Notes: generated by a model not told the origin, from the letters alone. A DNA stretch of 64,000 bases from Cenococcum geophilum 1.58 (GCA_001692895.1 KV748187.1:1003715-1067714); one strand, 5' to 3'; counted from the stretch's first letter, positions 1 through 12,470 are shown. A program made the numbers and translations.

Positions 1-26
1 GCTTGATAAAGCTCTTATAGCCTTAC

Positions 27-454
27 TATTATGGACGCTTTAAGTAAAATATTACGACTACTAGGAGAGGAGTCGAAAAAAGCTAGTTAGTTAATTCAGG
101 CACGGTCTAGAATGGAGCCGGTAGAACTATATAACGAAGAATGGTAACCGAGGTCACGTAAGGTGATCTATATAATCTATAGGATCTATATAATCCGTAA
201 CAGAGCAGATAGAGCACATATACATTATGTATAAGAAGGATTTCATAGGAGTACGGTTGTGTATTTAAGGACCCTTAGTCCCTACCTAGATAGTTCCTTC
301 TTTATAGTAATTCTTAGAATATAATTAGAGTTAATCTGTTAGGCAACCACTCCACTAGTTATTATTACTTGTCGACTATTATTTATTTGCATTTCCTATA
401 TACCTAGCCCAATAATAGGACCCACCGTAGTTCTTGCTATAAGGTTCCGTTATA
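27..454 (+). repeat. 5' LTR of G1
   Basis: This 428-bp copy matches 19637-20064 along its whole length. The differences are mostly C/T and G/A, as expected for RIP. It is preceded by cttac (22-26). Confidence 0.92.
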
Positions 455-499
455 TAATCACTACCTAGTTACGGTATTAAATACAGTAGGTCGGACAAT

Positions 500-3400
500 A
501 TGCCACCAAAAGCAGCCACTATAACGCCATCAACGGCAGCAACTACTTCAAGGTCAGGTAACGACACTAGTATAGCAGACACTAACTCACAGCAACCTGT
601 AACGGTCGGATAGTTATAAAAAATAGTTAACTAGTTAACAGAAAATAATATAACGTTAGAAAATAGGATTAACGGGATAGGCGTAGTAAAGGTTAAGTTA
701 CTATTAATTAAAAGATACTTAGGAGAGAGATTAAAGCTTAAAGGATTCCTTATATAGATGCACTTTAAGGTAGCGCAGGAGGGAGCTAAGCTGGCAATAC
801 CTATAGATTAAATAGTATACGTAGGATTATTCTTAATAGGAAGGGCACTTAAATGGTTTAAGCCTTACCTTATAGAGATCCAGGCAAACAGAATAACAAC
901 TATAAACTAAGAGGTACGGTTTATATTCTTAAGCTGGAATAGATTTATAGAACAACTTATATAAATGTTTAGAAACCTAGAGGTAGTAACCATAGCGGAA
1001 AGAAAACTCTAAGACATTACGCAGCGAACCTTAGCAATTAAGTATATAACGCAGTTCCAGACGTTAGCAATATAAATAGAGTGGAATAATAGGGCGCTTA
1101 TAGCATAGTATAAACAGGGACTTAAGGCTAAAGTCTAGGACGTAATTATCCTAATAGAAGATGCGGATACCCTAAGGGAACTAATAGATTAAGCAATTAA
1201 GATTAACAATTGGATCTACCAGAGGGAATAGGCTAAGAAGGGTTAGGACGGAGTTCTATAGTTATATAAGGCGTAGAGTACGCAACGACCAAAGCTAAGT
1301 TAAAAACTATAGTATGGCATAGAGCTAATAGACCTAAGTGGTACTAAAGAAGCCTATAAGAGATGGAGTAAGAAACTGTAGAAACCTAGAGGTTAAGGAT
1401 CTAGTAATTATAGGACTAAGGAGTAGAGGCTAAACCAGGGAACCTAGCAGCAGAAGATGTTTAGGTAGACTCTATAATAAAGGCAATAGTTTAGAGAGGG
1501 AGCTTATATAAATTGCGGAAAATAGGGTTACTTTATAAGGGATTACAAAGATAGTTAGAGTTACTATATAATAAAGGGAACTAGACTAATAGTAGACAAC
1601 ATATACGCATAGAGGGATAATAATATACTGCGAGGAATAAAAGAGTGTTTAATTAAAAGTTTTATGTTTTGTTATAACAACGTATACCAAATTCATAAGG
1701 ACGCTAAGTATAGCGTAAGTTACTAGCTATAAGAGCTAGCACCTATAGGATATAGAGGAACTAATAAACTAGTTCGCAGATCGGATATTAAGGACGATAA
1801 ATTCGACGTAGGCGAAATATTTTATAATAATAAGGTAATAAGGGCGGTTTACTAGGAACACGCAGCCATCGGAGATGTTATACTAGAAGTAGAGGATAAT
1901 TCCACTATAAAATAGGGAACATTAGTAGGGATTAAGACCCCACTAGACACGATATCTATCGCTTTACAAGACGTAAGAGAAGTAGGATAGTAAACCACTT
2001 CGGCACTTAATAAAGGCAAAAGGCCAAAGGCTTAAGATTCTCAAGACAAGATAAAAGATAACTAAGATTCTTAAGATAAAATAAGGTAAGCTTAAGGACC
2101 TATAATAAATAAAAACCAATAAAGTAGAGCAGCAGCTTAGTTTAAAAACATATAAATAAGCTTAGGATAAGAGTTCCTATAGGCACAAGATTCTTAAGAT
2201 AAGATAAGTAAGATTTAAGACTCTTAAGACAAGATAAGAACACTAAGTAAGCCTAGTTAAACTAAGGCTAAAGCTAAGCTTAGGTTAGAAGCAAGCTTAG
2301 AATTAAAAAATCCAAGGGACTAAGAATTTGGGGTATAAATTAGGACACCCGTAGGTAAGAGGTAAGGAGCTTCTTTATAGATTAGAGAATCTGCAATATA
2401 AATAGCAACTGGACTAGGAGACAGATATATAGACCTAGAGGACTTACTAGTAGAATATAGTGTTCAGACTAAAGATCAAAAAGTTAATACTAAGATTAAG
2501 AAGTAAGAGAACTTTAAGAATTAGAGCGCAAGGCGCAAACTAAAAGAAACTATAGAAGAATTTAGATAAAGAATTATCGTATAGCAAGAACAGAAACTAA
2601 ATAAGAGATTTAGTATATTAGGACGTATAAGGGATAGAGCGTTAGTATAAAGAATTACTAATAGGCCTAGGGCAGGCACACTAAGAGCTAAGTGGCTTAC
2701 TAAACTGGAAAACAAAGAGAATCTAGAAATCCTAACTAGATTTAAGGAACAACATATAAAAGGCTGTTACGATGCAGTAATAAGAAGATACTTCCTTACG
2801 GACAGACTGTATATACTCTAGCAGCTATACCAAAAGTGGTATAGGCAAAGGCACAATAACAAGTAGGAAGATTTCTATATATAATTAGATAAAAAAGTTA
2901 TCCAGGACTACCTAATTACAAAAAAGGCCATAAATTATATTAAAGGAGCCTTAATTATAACGTTAAAGAATCTAGAGGAATAATTAGAGGACTAGAGAAG
3001 CAAAAGGCGCATCTTAGTACCTATAAACGAAGTTATAACGTTCAGATCAGCATAATAAAGGTTTAAACTTAGGGATAAAGACGAGCCAAGAGTTAACCTA
3101 AAGCACCTAGCACACTATACGCTATTATAGATTGTATACGTAGACGATATATATAAAATACACAAAAATCTAAAAAAAAAAAAAGAATCGGAAATACCCT
3201 ATAAGGATATATTAGATAACAGATAAGCAATAATACAGGAATGCTAAGTATATATATAGCTAGCATCTAGTAGAAGTTTAGGAGTTAGGCAACTTAATAC
3301 TTTAACTAGAAAGATTCCTTACGGAAAAATGCTTAGATGGATAATAGTAGTAGGAATACCTAGAGAACACGTGTCTATGGCATATTAAGGATAAAAAACA

Positions 3401-3560
3401 AACTAGGCACTGGCTAAAGAATAAGCTAAGCGTAACAGGATTAAGTAGCTAATAGTTAGGAAAAGTAGAGGCCTANNGGACNAGNGGGAGCTAGTNGTAG
3501 AGCCTTAGACCCTTAAAGGAATTTAAAAACAGCACCTAAATTTATAAGTTAAATAGCAAG
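500..3560 (+). pseudogene. G1 gag and linker (RIP-damaged)
   Basis: The start ATG at 500 opens a frame beginning MPPKAATITPSTAATT. Read through TAG/TAA codons, it gives a retrotransposon Gag with a helical core (motif ALKWFKPYL near 850). A CCHC-type zinc knuckle remnant sits near 1510-1555 (NCGK.GYFIRDY), with its outer Cys and His now Tyr because TGC and CAC became TAC/TAT. Gag would package the RNA into cytoplasmic particles. After the knuckle is a long charged linker with four copies of a DSQDKI-like motif (about 2032-2240). Ambiguous bases occur at 3476-3477, 3482, 3485 and 3496. The gag/pol boundary is not certain. A minus-strand frame at 2521-2715 is a shadow. Confidence 0.8.
3476..3496. 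other. Cluster of ambiguous bases
   Basis: n at 3476, 3477, 3482, 3485 and 3496. A second cluster is at 13870-13903 (eight n), and single n occur at 40190 and 61261. All lie inside repeats, which suggests consensus uncertainty between copies in the assembly. Confidence 0.95.
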
Positions 3561-3569
3561 ATTAGTAGT

Positions 3570-4698
3570 TTAAAGCGCTAATAGATAGTAAAGTAACACG
3601 AAACTATATCTTACTAGCAGCAGTTAAGAGAATGGGACTACCTTATAGATAGAAGGAGCAACCTTACCTATTAGTTACAATTTTAGGAGATCCAATAGCC
3701 TACGGAGGAGGGATTATTAATCTTAAAATAGGACCTATTTAGTTAACCATTAAAGGGAGATAAATTAAGATGTCTTTTAATATATTACCATTAGGGAATA
3801 ATAAGGCAGTATTAGGGATACCTTAGTTACAAAAATACAATCTAAAGATTAATTGGATTACAGGTTAGGTCAATATTAGGGATACTTAACGCCGTAAGAT
3901 ATAATAATAAGCTAAGTTAGTATAGTACTAAGTCGGAGCAATATATAAAGAGACTAAGCGAGGCTTAAGTTATATGCTAAAGAGATACCATAAGTATAGT
4001 AAGAAACTATAGTCACCAGAAAGTAAAAAGCTATTAGAGTATATAGCATAGGACTATAAAATAGAGTTAGAACTAGAAACAAGTCTATAGTTCTTTCTAA
4101 TCTACAAGCTTACTAAAGAGAAAGGTAGAGCATTAAAAGAGTTTATCTAGGAAAACTTATAAAAGGGATACATTAGACTATCGCAGTTATTAGCGGGTTA
4201 TCCAGTACTATTCGTACTAAAGAAAAATAGCAAACTAAGGCTATGTATTAACTATAGATAGTTAAACAGCATCACTAGGAAGGATAGGTATCCTTTACCC
4301 TTAATTAGCAAAATCTAAGACAAGATAGGCAATATGTAAATCTTTATAAAAATAGATCTAAGATAGGCGTACTATTAAATTAGAATCAAAAAAGGCGATA
4401 AATAGAAGGCAGCCTTTAGGTCAAAGGAAAGACTATATAAACTATTAGTTATATAATTCAGGCTTATAAACGCACTAGCAACGTTCTAGAAGCGTATTAA
4501 CAATGTATTAAAAGAAAACTTAGATAAATTTATTATGGTATACCTTAACGATATTATTATCTACTTAATAACTAAGGAAGAATACGGGGAATACGTTAAA
4601 TAGGTCTTAAAAAGACTATAAGAAGAATAGATACTAGTAGCAATTAAAAAATATAAGTTTTTTATAAGGAAGACCAATTTTATCGGATTTATTATTAA
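3570..4698 (+). pseudogene. G1 pol, part 1: protease and reverse transcriptase N-terminal part
   Basis: A retropepsin remnant lies near 3580-3880 (LIDSKVTRNY, for the usual DSGA core), followed by reverse transcriptase from about 4150. The conserved palm strands are readable: RLCINYRQLN near 4240 and, at about 4541-4567, YLNDIIIYL. The latter is the YLDD catalytic motif with its first Asp turned to Asn (GAC to AAC), enough to abolish polymerase activity. The frame stops at the insertion of element A. Its last residues (FIGFIIKL) continue exactly at 10306 after removal of A plus one copy of the target duplication. Many TAG/TAA codons replace Gln. Confidence 0.88.
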
Positions 4699-4703
4699 AC
4701 TAG

Positions 4704-4982
4704 TGTGGGAGGGTACGACCACTCTCAGATGGGAAAGTCACAGTGCCGTCTGTCTGTCGGTCGGTCGGTCGGTCGGTCGGTCGGTCGGTCGGTCGGTCGG
4801 TTGGTCGGTCGGTCAGTCGGTCGGTCATCAGTCGTAATCAATTAGTAGGAAAGCAGTCAGTAAGAAGAAAGGAAAGAATGTATTCCCGGTAGGTTGTGAT
4901 GGAGAGAAGGAGAGAAGCCGAAGGCTTGATATATACAGGAAAATGCCAAGGCACTAAGCAGTGGCCCATTTTACCCCACTAT
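4704..4982 (-). repeat. Left LTR of A with (GGTC)n tract
   Basis: This terminal repeat begins tgtgggaggg and ends near accccactat. It carries a tetranucleotide ggtc/ggtt tract (about 4756-4830) that differs in length from the right copy and explains the 4-bp size difference. Confidence 0.88.
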
Positions 4983-5149
4983 ATACCTCCCCCACTAAGA
5001 ACGTTGTCCCCTAACGTTCTATACTATAGAAGAATAGCTAAACGAAAGTAAAGTAAAAGTAGAATAGAAAAAGGAAAGTATACCCCTAAAAGAACTTAGA
5101 TAACCCTATTCTTAGCTCTCCTATAGAACTGTTCTATAGTGCCCCTTTA

Positions 5150-6340
5150 TTACCTATAGCTAAGATCTAACCTAGCAACTAGGACAGCAGTAAACTAGAA
5201 ATAATAACGGTAGCAGTAATAGTAGCAACAGTAGTAATAGCAACGGTAATAGAAATAGTAATAAAAGCAGACAGTTGGCGCGGTAAGATAAAGCAAAACA
5301 GTTAGTGGTAGAGCGGTTAGTAATAGAACAGTCGGTAGAAGAACTCGGTCTATGTAGTAAGCAGTAGGATATCTGGCAGTAGAGCTTTTAATAGCAGAAC
5401 ACTCGGCAGCGGTAGACGGTCGGTAGCAGTCAGTCGGTAGCAGTTAGTGAGAACGGTAGCAGTAGAACAATCGGAATAATATAACGGAACAGTCGTAATA
5501 GTAATGGCAGTAGTGGTAGCGGCAGAATAGCTAGTTGGCAGCAGTAGAACAGATCGGTTGGAATAGTAGTATAGAACGGCATAACAGACCTAGCAGCTCT
5601 AGCAGTAAATAGACCTAGCAGCGGTACAGATCTAGGACGGTAGAGACAGCAGTCGGTTGAGACAGTAGGGACAGAACAGTCAGACGGAATAGCAGCAGCG
5701 GCGGCGGCGGTAGTAGGGCAGTCGATTAAAATAGCAGAGACTACGGCCCGACTCGGTGGTTCGGCTGGTCGTTTGATATCAGGACTCTACATCTAGCTCT
5801 ACATCGGTCTGCATCGTACGCGGCTCTTAATTAAGGCTCTATCGGTGGCTTTACATCAGGTCCTGCATCATCAGGCTTTACGTCCGCATTGTTCTGTATT
5901 TAGCTATACATTAGGCTGCGCATTAGGCTGTGCATTAGTAGCTCTGTATTGTATACTCTACGTGCGTATCTATGTGCCTACTTTAACTGCTAGCCGAAGA
6001 CTGTCTAATTGGTTGGCGACGACGTGCTGCAACTGATCGTTCGGTTGTTCGATTAAGGTAGAAAGTCGGCCCGGTTAAAGGCCCTAATTGTCCTGATTTG
6101 AATGCGGAGACAGCGTTCAGCTAATTAAGATTTAATAAGGTCCTGGCTTAACTTAAGGTGTCTTCTGCTGTACATACGACCTAGGCTCTGCATCCGTAGG
6201 CCCTGTATCTACAGATAATTAATTAAGACTCTGGCTATGCAGTCGTTCTGTTAAAGCTTTATATCCATGTAGTCAATTAATTAGGGCTCTACATCCGTAG
6301 TCGATTAAGGCTCTTAGTGTCCACTAGACGTCTAATCCAG
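5150..6340. repeat. Low-complexity degenerate repeats inside A
   Basis: From about 5170 to 5760 the sequence is a degenerate array of short units such as cggtagcagt and agtaatagca. From about 5760 to 6340, and again at 6880-7040, it changes to degenerate units around ggctctacatc. No protein domain is visible. The plus-strand frame at 5845-6036 is a product of these repeats. The stretch probably arose by slippage in the non-coding interior of the element. Confidence 0.6.
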
Positions 6341-6344
6341 AGAC

Positions 6345-6840
6345 CTGTCTTAAGACGTCCTTCCTTATAGGCATAAACGGCAGCTTCTTAGTTATGACTA
6401 CCTCCGTCGCATATCCCTTGCCCTTACGTCTATAATACAGTCCTTTCGTTAAGACGATCTCTAAGAGGTGCTGGCTCCTATACGTCCAATTCCTGTTTCC
6501 CTTGTAATCCTCGACAAGGTCCTTTACTAGCTTAGTTAGATACGGCTTTGTCCTGTCTTTAGTCGCATAAGGATAGCTTGGGCTTAATGTGGTCAGCTAT
6601 GCCCTATATACGATCTCTCGCAGAGTATCTTTATTAGTGCCTCTTCGTATACTACTTTACGATTCCGCGGTGCTTGTTTCCAATATTGTGCTGCTGTCCT
6701 TGTATGGGCCCCTTTCTTGCCGCGGTATCCGTCCTCGTCTTATAGCTAGCGCAGTACTAAATTCAGGTAGCAGTGGCAGAGCTGCAATTAGCTGTTGTTT
6801 AAATAAGGAACAAAGTCGGCCCGGCCGAAGGCTCTAATTT
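6345..6840 (-). pseudogene. Unrecognised minus-strand reading frame in A
   Basis: Between two low-complexity blocks lies an island that reads on the minus strand for about 150 codons with few stops. Readable pieces include TLREIVYRAQLTT and KLVKDLVEDYKGNRN, followed by a basic stretch with RRKGKGYATEVV. It matches no pol domain that I recognise. It follows gag in the transcription direction of A, where pol would normally be. It could be the decayed remains of a second ORF of A or chance coding in a lightly mutated segment. The open plus-strand frame at 6589-6837 is its antisense shadow. Confidence 0.35.
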
Positions 6841-7879
6841 AACGACATTTGACTGATTCGATTTAGTGACGGCGACGTGCTAATATTAAGGCTCTAGCTT
6901 GATTCGATCCTTCGACTAACTATAGCTTCTATGCGGTTATTCGAGACTAAGGCTTCCGTACAGTTGTTCGATCAAGGCTCTGCGTATAGCTCTGCATCTG
7001 GCTCTATATTATATAATCGGCTCTATATCCGTGCAATTAATTAAGGCTCTTGGTGCCGTTCTTATTGTATAACTGGCGTATTATTGAATTCTAGGGGCGG
7101 TGTAGAGTTCTGCCGGTTTTACTGCTGAATGGATTAATTAGGATTTTCCGTGCCGGGTATAAAAAATCGCTATTAGCTTGGTGACAGGCGGTAAGCTAAG
7201 CTAATATCTTACAGTAGGTTGTCGTAACTAACGCGTCTTAACGCGTTGCGATTAAGAAAGTAAATAAGAAAAAGAGCTTTAGGAAATACTATAACTAAGC
7301 AGATAAATAGAAATCTTCTATACGGCCGTTACCTGCGTCCCCTCCCCCACCTTAGAACTTAACTGTCCCCTAGTTAAACATCCTATACCTACGGCGGAGC
7401 CTGCTGTGGAGCCTACTGCAGAGCCTATTGCTTAAGCGTCCGTCTCCAAGACCGTCTCTAAGGATTAGATAATTTATTCTTCTTTCTAGCTTCAGCTATT
7501 TTATCCGTAGGCTATAACCTAATCTAGATGTAATCTCCCGGTCGTATATTTCTCTCCTACGGCTATGCCTGCTACTGCTTAACGGTTGTCCTGGTTGTAC
7601 GGCTGTCTCTAAGGGTTAAGTAAGTCTGCGGACGTTGCTAGCTGGGCGTTACTAAGTCCGTGGGCCGTACTTAATAGCAGTCCTCCCAGTTCGTCCATAT
7701 TTCGTTACTATTCTGTAGTACTACTCCGTTATGGAAAGCTAGTTGCTGCGTTTATTCTTTCTTTAGTTTATCTAGGTTAGTTCCTTAGTATATATAAAGC
7801 CATTCCTTAATACCCTCTAGCCGTGCTTTATTGCTGAGCCACGGAAGTACTAGTCTAGGTCAATCGCGCGTCCCTACTA

Positions 7880-9990
7880 CTAGCCTTCCTCAATCAGATA
7901 GATATATAAGTTCTTGCTAAATAAGATCCTTAAGCCCTTAGTATTTGTACTTGGTAAAACGGTGTCTTCCTCCGCATCTAAAACAGGTCTGCGGGCCTTG
8001 TCCTCGCGGGCCTTACTAACCCTATACGTCCTACTATGGCCGTCTAAAGGCAGTAGAATCTTGCGGATATTAAGAGCTTTGCGGATATCGAGAACCTTGC
8101 AAAGGTTAAGAGTCTTGCGGATATCGGGTGCTGTTCCGCCAGTTTTCATATCCTGGTGCTGGGCCATATCCTTATACTGGGCCTTAAGCTGGGCCTTGAG
8201 CTGGGCCTTAAGCTGGGCCTTAAGCTGGGCCTTAAGCTGGGCCTTAAGCTGCAGCCTAATTCGATAGCGTCGTAAGCTCCTTTAGGTCCATCCGTATTTA
8301 ATTAAGAAACGGCATCGATCATGCAGCTGCCGCAAGCTCCGTCTTGGTCAGTTTTAGACCCCTCAGCTAGCTTACTATTTTATCCATTTTCTGGTCTATA
8401 GTAGGGGGTGACTGCTACTGCGTTAGGGCTCCTCCGTATGCACCTGGTCTTTGCCGCCGTAGCTCTTATATAAGCTGGACATTCAGGACATCTTCTTTCG
8501 GAAGGACATCCATTCGCTTGGCGCCCTCTACAGCCACTATTCTTAACTCTACGGCCTCCTTTAGTCTTTTAAATATAAGGGTTCTAGGCTCGTCTGCTGC
8601 GGCCCCTGTCTTTTCTATTACGTGCCTGCGGAATTTAATAGGGAGACCTTGCATAAACTACCGCCCCTTCTCTTACTTAGTAAGGTTTCCTGCGGCTACC
8701 GCTTTAGCTAAAAAGATAGTGAAGTCCTGCACGTAGTGACGTAATTCGCCTGGCTGCTCCGCTGACTTTCTAATAAATGCTTCCACAAAGTCTCTTGTCT
8801 CCATGCGTTGGTAGTAGTCCTTGGCTTAATATTCGGCTCGGAGTTTAGTTACTAGTCAGCTCCAGTCGTCCTGTTCGAATTCCGGCATTATCTAAATAGC
8901 TTCCGCGTATAAGCCTTTGCAATAGTTAGGGAGACACACGAGCCTGCGATCTTCGCCTACGTAGTACCTTCGATATATGCCCTCGTAGTCCTTAATAAAC
9001 CTAGAGATATTCTTTCCGTTAAACCGTAGAACTCCCTGCCTAAAAGGATCTGGCATTACTACCGTTGGAATAAACACGTGGTGTACTTCCCTTGCTACCT
9101 AAACGGGTAACTGCTGCGGTTAGTCTGCTTGTATAGCTATCTAAGGTAAGGGTGTCCTAGATGGCTGTCCTGGTGGTACTTTAGTACGTGCATGCTACGG
9201 CTGGTCTACTTATATATCTACGTCCCTAACGGAAGGCACCTGCTTCTTGACGCCTAAGGGGGGGTCTCCCTGAGAAAGCACAGAGTCTTCATCATCTATA
9301 GCCGCTGGGCCTCGATACGTCCGTCTGTTTTAGCCTGCTGTTGTTCCGCGCGGTAGGGTACTACTACGCCTTAGGCTTCTACTTGTATCTGCTCCTTTAT
9401 AGAACGCCTCTAGAGCCGCCGCTGATATAATCCGGATAACTTAAAAGAAGATGAAGCTAAGCCAGAATAGGAAGCTTTTAAGGAGAGACCCGATCTCGTG
9501 TGCTTGCGACCTTGCTCGGTATTCTCTCTTTTGTTCCTAAAGGCTAGCGCTAACTTCCTCTGCCGCCAGATGCCTTAGATCTCGTTTCCATCTAATTAAT
9601 TAGTCCTTGGCTTGTTGTCTCTGCGTTTTTAATAAAGCTCTGGCCATGCTCGTGCGCAGGTAGGAGAAATATCGGCCGCCGTTGAAGTTGTCTGATCGGC
9701 TCACTGGTTCGCCTAACGTCCTTACTCGTAACTTTCCGAGACACTCTTTTTACCACTCTTTGGCCTGTGCGTTGAGTCTAATGTCCGTCTTTTCCGCTGT
9801 CTTTCTGTTTAGGGACTACCTGGTTCCCCTTGCTGTCCGATACTGCCTGGTTCTCTGCTTTCGTCTCGTCTGTCTGGCTGGCGGTTCTTCTACAGCTGGT
9901 CGTTCTTCTGCAGCTGGTATATTCCTGCGTATCTCCTGTATATATAGTTGTGTGTAGAATGCCAGACTTCTAATCTGAAGAGCTTGCCGT
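7880..9990 (-). pseudogene. Gag of element A (RIP-damaged)
   Basis: Read on the minus strand from about 9990 down to 7880, with scattered stops. The best-preserved part (9077 to 8466) carries the fungal Gypsy-type Gag pattern: RFNGKNISRFIKDYEGIY, LPNYCKGLYAEAI, then GLPIKFRRHVIEKTG. These correspond to the capsid-like helical domain. Downstream is a run of Ala-Gln-Gly-Pro repeats (12-bp units at 8177-8250). After that comes a zinc-knuckle-like CFRCGGRHRF near 8000-8025, whose last Cys appears to have become Tyr. The product would coat RNA in virus-like particles. No pol follows. Plus-strand frames at 7914-8267, 8518-8736 and 9682-9957 are shadows. Confidence 0.75.
8177..8250 (-). repeat. 12-bp tandem repeat in gag of A
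   Basis: About six copies of ctgggccttaag in a row. On the minus strand each unit encodes Ala-Gln/stop-Gly-Pro, with the Gln codon usually changed to TAA by RIP. It sits between the capsid-like part and the zinc-knuckle remnant. Confidence 0.85.
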
Positions 9991-10017
9991 CGTCCCCACG
10001 TGGAATGCCATAAAATA

Positions 10018-10300
10018 TGTGGGAGGGTACGACCACTCTCAGATGGGAAAGTCACAGTGCCGTCTGTCTGTCGGTCGGTCGGTCGGTCGGTTGGTCGGTC
10101 GGTCGGTCGGTCGGTTGGTCGGTCGGTCGGTCGGTCGGTTGGTCATTAGTCGTAATCAATCAGTAGGAAAGCAGTCAGTAAGAAGAAAGGAAAGAATGTA
10201 TTCCCGGTAGGTCGTGATGGAGAGAAGGAGAGAAGCCGAAGGCTCGATATATACAGGAAAATGCCAAGGCACTAAGCAGTGGCCTATTTTACCCCACCAT
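10018..10300 (-). repeat. Right LTR of A with (GGTC)n tract
   Basis: This 283-bp copy of 4704-4982 begins tgtgggaggg. It is followed by actag (10301-10305), which repeats the five bases before the left LTR. On the minus strand this is the upstream (5') LTR. The plus-strand frame at 10019-10210, rich in VGRS repeats, is only the tetranucleotide tract. Confidence 0.88.
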
Positions 10301-10305
10301 ACTAG

Positions 10306-12470
10306 GCCAACTTAGCATAGATCTAAAGAAGATTAAGGCTATAGTAAATTGGCAAGAACTAAAGAACGTTATATAGTTAAGATCGTTCCTAGGGTTTTGC
10401 AATTACTACAGAAGGTTTATAGCGCAATAGTTAAAAAACATTAAACCATTTACGCGATTAATAAAGAAAGAAGAACTATAGGCATAGGGAGAGGAACAAC
10501 GAGAACTCTTTAAGAAAGTTAAAGGGTTATTCACCCAGGAGCCAGTTCTTAAGATCTATTAACTAGGTCTAGAGACGGTTATAGAGACAGATATATTAGA
10601 CTATATATTAGGGGTATACTTTATATAGAGGCATTAAGATGGATGGCACCCAGTAGCATACTATAGTTGGAAAATAATACTACTAAAGTTAAACTATAAC
10701 ATCTATAACAAGGAGTTATTAGGTATAGTTACAGTATTAAAGAAATAAAGAGCATTCTTATAAGGTACGGAGAAACCATTTATAGTTAAGACAGATTATA
10801 AGAACCTAATAGGATTCTTAATAATAAAGGAACTTAACTAAAGACAGGTTAGGTGGGCAGAGATACTTATAGAATACCATTTTAAGATTTAGCATATTAA
10901 GGGTACAGACAACACGCGAGCAGATACTCTAAGTTAAAAGGCTAAACTATAAAACAATAAAAAGCCATTAGGGGCTTTACTGCAAAAAGATATAGATAGA
11001 TTAATTAGGTACAATCACCCAAAAATTATAGCAACTTAAGAGGAACTAGAAAAAGTCTACAAGATACTAGAAAGCTTTTAGGTATAAAGGATTCTAAAAG
11101 CATAGCTAAAAGATCCATAAATGGATATATACGAAAATTGAGAAGTAAAGTATATCCCAAAAAGCATAGCAGAGCAATTTATGGAAGAATTCTATAAGGG
11201 ATTAACTTAAGGACACAATAAAGCTACGGGCTTAGTGTTAAGACTCTAGAAGGAGTATATTATTAATAGAATCTAAAGGATAGCTAGGAAGGTTATAAAA
11301 GAGTATCTAGATTACTAAAGAAATAAACTAATAAGGCATAAGCTATATAGAGGGCTATAACCTATTAAAATACCAGAAAGACCATGGGAGGTTATATTAT
11401 AGGACTTTATTATAAAGTTGCTAAAGTTAAGAAATCCTATCACCGGACAAAATTATAATATAATCTTAGTAATAGTAGACAAGCTTATAAAGTAGGGATA
11501 CTTTATAGTATATACGGAAGAAATATCAGCAGAAGATATCGCTAGAATCTATATTAAAGAAGTGTTTATAAGATATAGAGCATTAAGCAAGATTATATCG
11601 GATAGAGATCTAAGATTCGTAGCAGCGTTTTAGGAAGTATTCTTAGTAAAGCAAGGGGTTTAAGCAGTAACTTCCACCGTATATTATCTACAGACAGATA
11701 GTTAAATAAAAAGATTAAATTAGACGCTAGAACAGTATCTAAGGCATTATATTAATTATACACAGAACAATTAGGTATCGTTATTACCAGTTATATAGTT
11801 TATATATAATACAACACCACAAGAAGGAACAGGCATATTACTATTTAAGGCAAATTATGGATATAAGCTAAGAATATCGCTATTACTACAATAAGTAAAG
11901 AAAATAAATAGTATAGCTAAAGAAAGAATAAAGACGTTAATAAATCTTTATGCAAACCTTATGGAATTAGTAAAAGGGGTATAAGAGAGAATAAAAAAGT
12001 ACTATAATACTAAGAGATCTAAGGGACCAGATCTTAAGGAGGGAGATAAAGTATGGCTACTATACAAAAATTTTAAAAGTCGACGACTAAGTAAGAAGTT
12101 AGACTACGTCAGACTAGGACCTTTTAAAATTACATAAAGAATTTCACCGGTTATATTTAAGTTAAACCTACTAGCCAAAATAAGGATCTACCCTATATAG
12201 CATATTATAATACTAGAACTAGTATACGGGAATGTTAAGCTACTAGTTTATAAGGCAGATATGTATAGAGGGTAGGAAGAGGACAAATAGTAAGTTTCGA
12301 AGATCGTTAATTATAAGGACATTAACAATAAAACATAGTATAAGGTTAAGTAGATAGGCTATATTAAGACTACCTAGGAGCTATTAAAAAATTTAAAAAA
12401 CGCTATAAGAAAGGTACAGGAGTATTAGAAGAGATTAGGTTAAGTAGCATTAATAAAAAAGGATCGCTAA
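10306..12470 (+). pseudogene. G1 pol, part 2: RT end, RNase H, integrase, chromodomain
   Basis: The frame resumes with LGQLSIDLKKIKAIVNW, the C-terminal end of the reverse transcriptase palm. It is followed by RNase H (HPVAYYSWK.. near 10640; TDYKNLIGFL near 10800; RADTLSQKA near 10920). The integrase core follows, with ILVIVDKLTKQGYF (about 11463-11505) and ISDRDLRFVAAF near 11600, then the C-terminal LGPFKITQRI segment. A chromodomain ends the protein (KDINNKTQYKVKQIGY near 12320), placing G1 among the chromoviruses, whose integrases are thought to target methylated chromatin. The stop is near 12468. Dozens of Gln/Trp codons are TAG/TAA. Confidence 0.88.

Larger units (their letters stand above)
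4704..10300 (-). mobile_element. A: gag-only LTR retrotransposon (TR-GAG-like), inserted in G1
   Basis: Similar terminal repeats (4704-4982, 279 bp; 10018-10300, 283 bp) run in direct orientation and are flanked by actag (4699-4703 and 10301-10305). Removing A restores the G1 reading frame ..IKLGQLSIDLKKIKAIVNW. Coding sense is minus: a purine-rich tract (AGTGGGGGAGGTAT on the minus strand) lies directly inside the left LTR, and Gag reads on the minus strand from about 9990 to 7880. I found no protease, reverse transcriptase or integrase in the 5 kb interior, so A is probably non-autonomous and was moved by another element's enzymes. The exact LTR end is uncertain by 1-2 bases, because the terminal bases are changed in both copies. 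Confidence 0.85.

Noticed and set aside
8160..8250. Possible CRISPR-like array of short repeats
   Set aside because: Units are contiguous 12-mers without spacers, in frame with gag. No CRISPR array or cas gene exists in the window, and the context is eukaryotic.
7914..8267. 117-codon plus-strand frame with ALSW repeats
   Set aside because: It is antisense to gag of A; the repeat is the 12-bp unit that encodes AQGP on the minus strand.
10019..10210. Open frame with repeated VGRS/VGRL units
   Set aside because: It is the (GGTC)n tract of the A LTR read in one frame; the same tract in the left LTR differs in length.
4704..10300. Element A as plus-strand Gypsy with pol
   Set aside because: No RT, protease or integrase motif found on either strand; gag and polypurine tract both indicate the minus strand.
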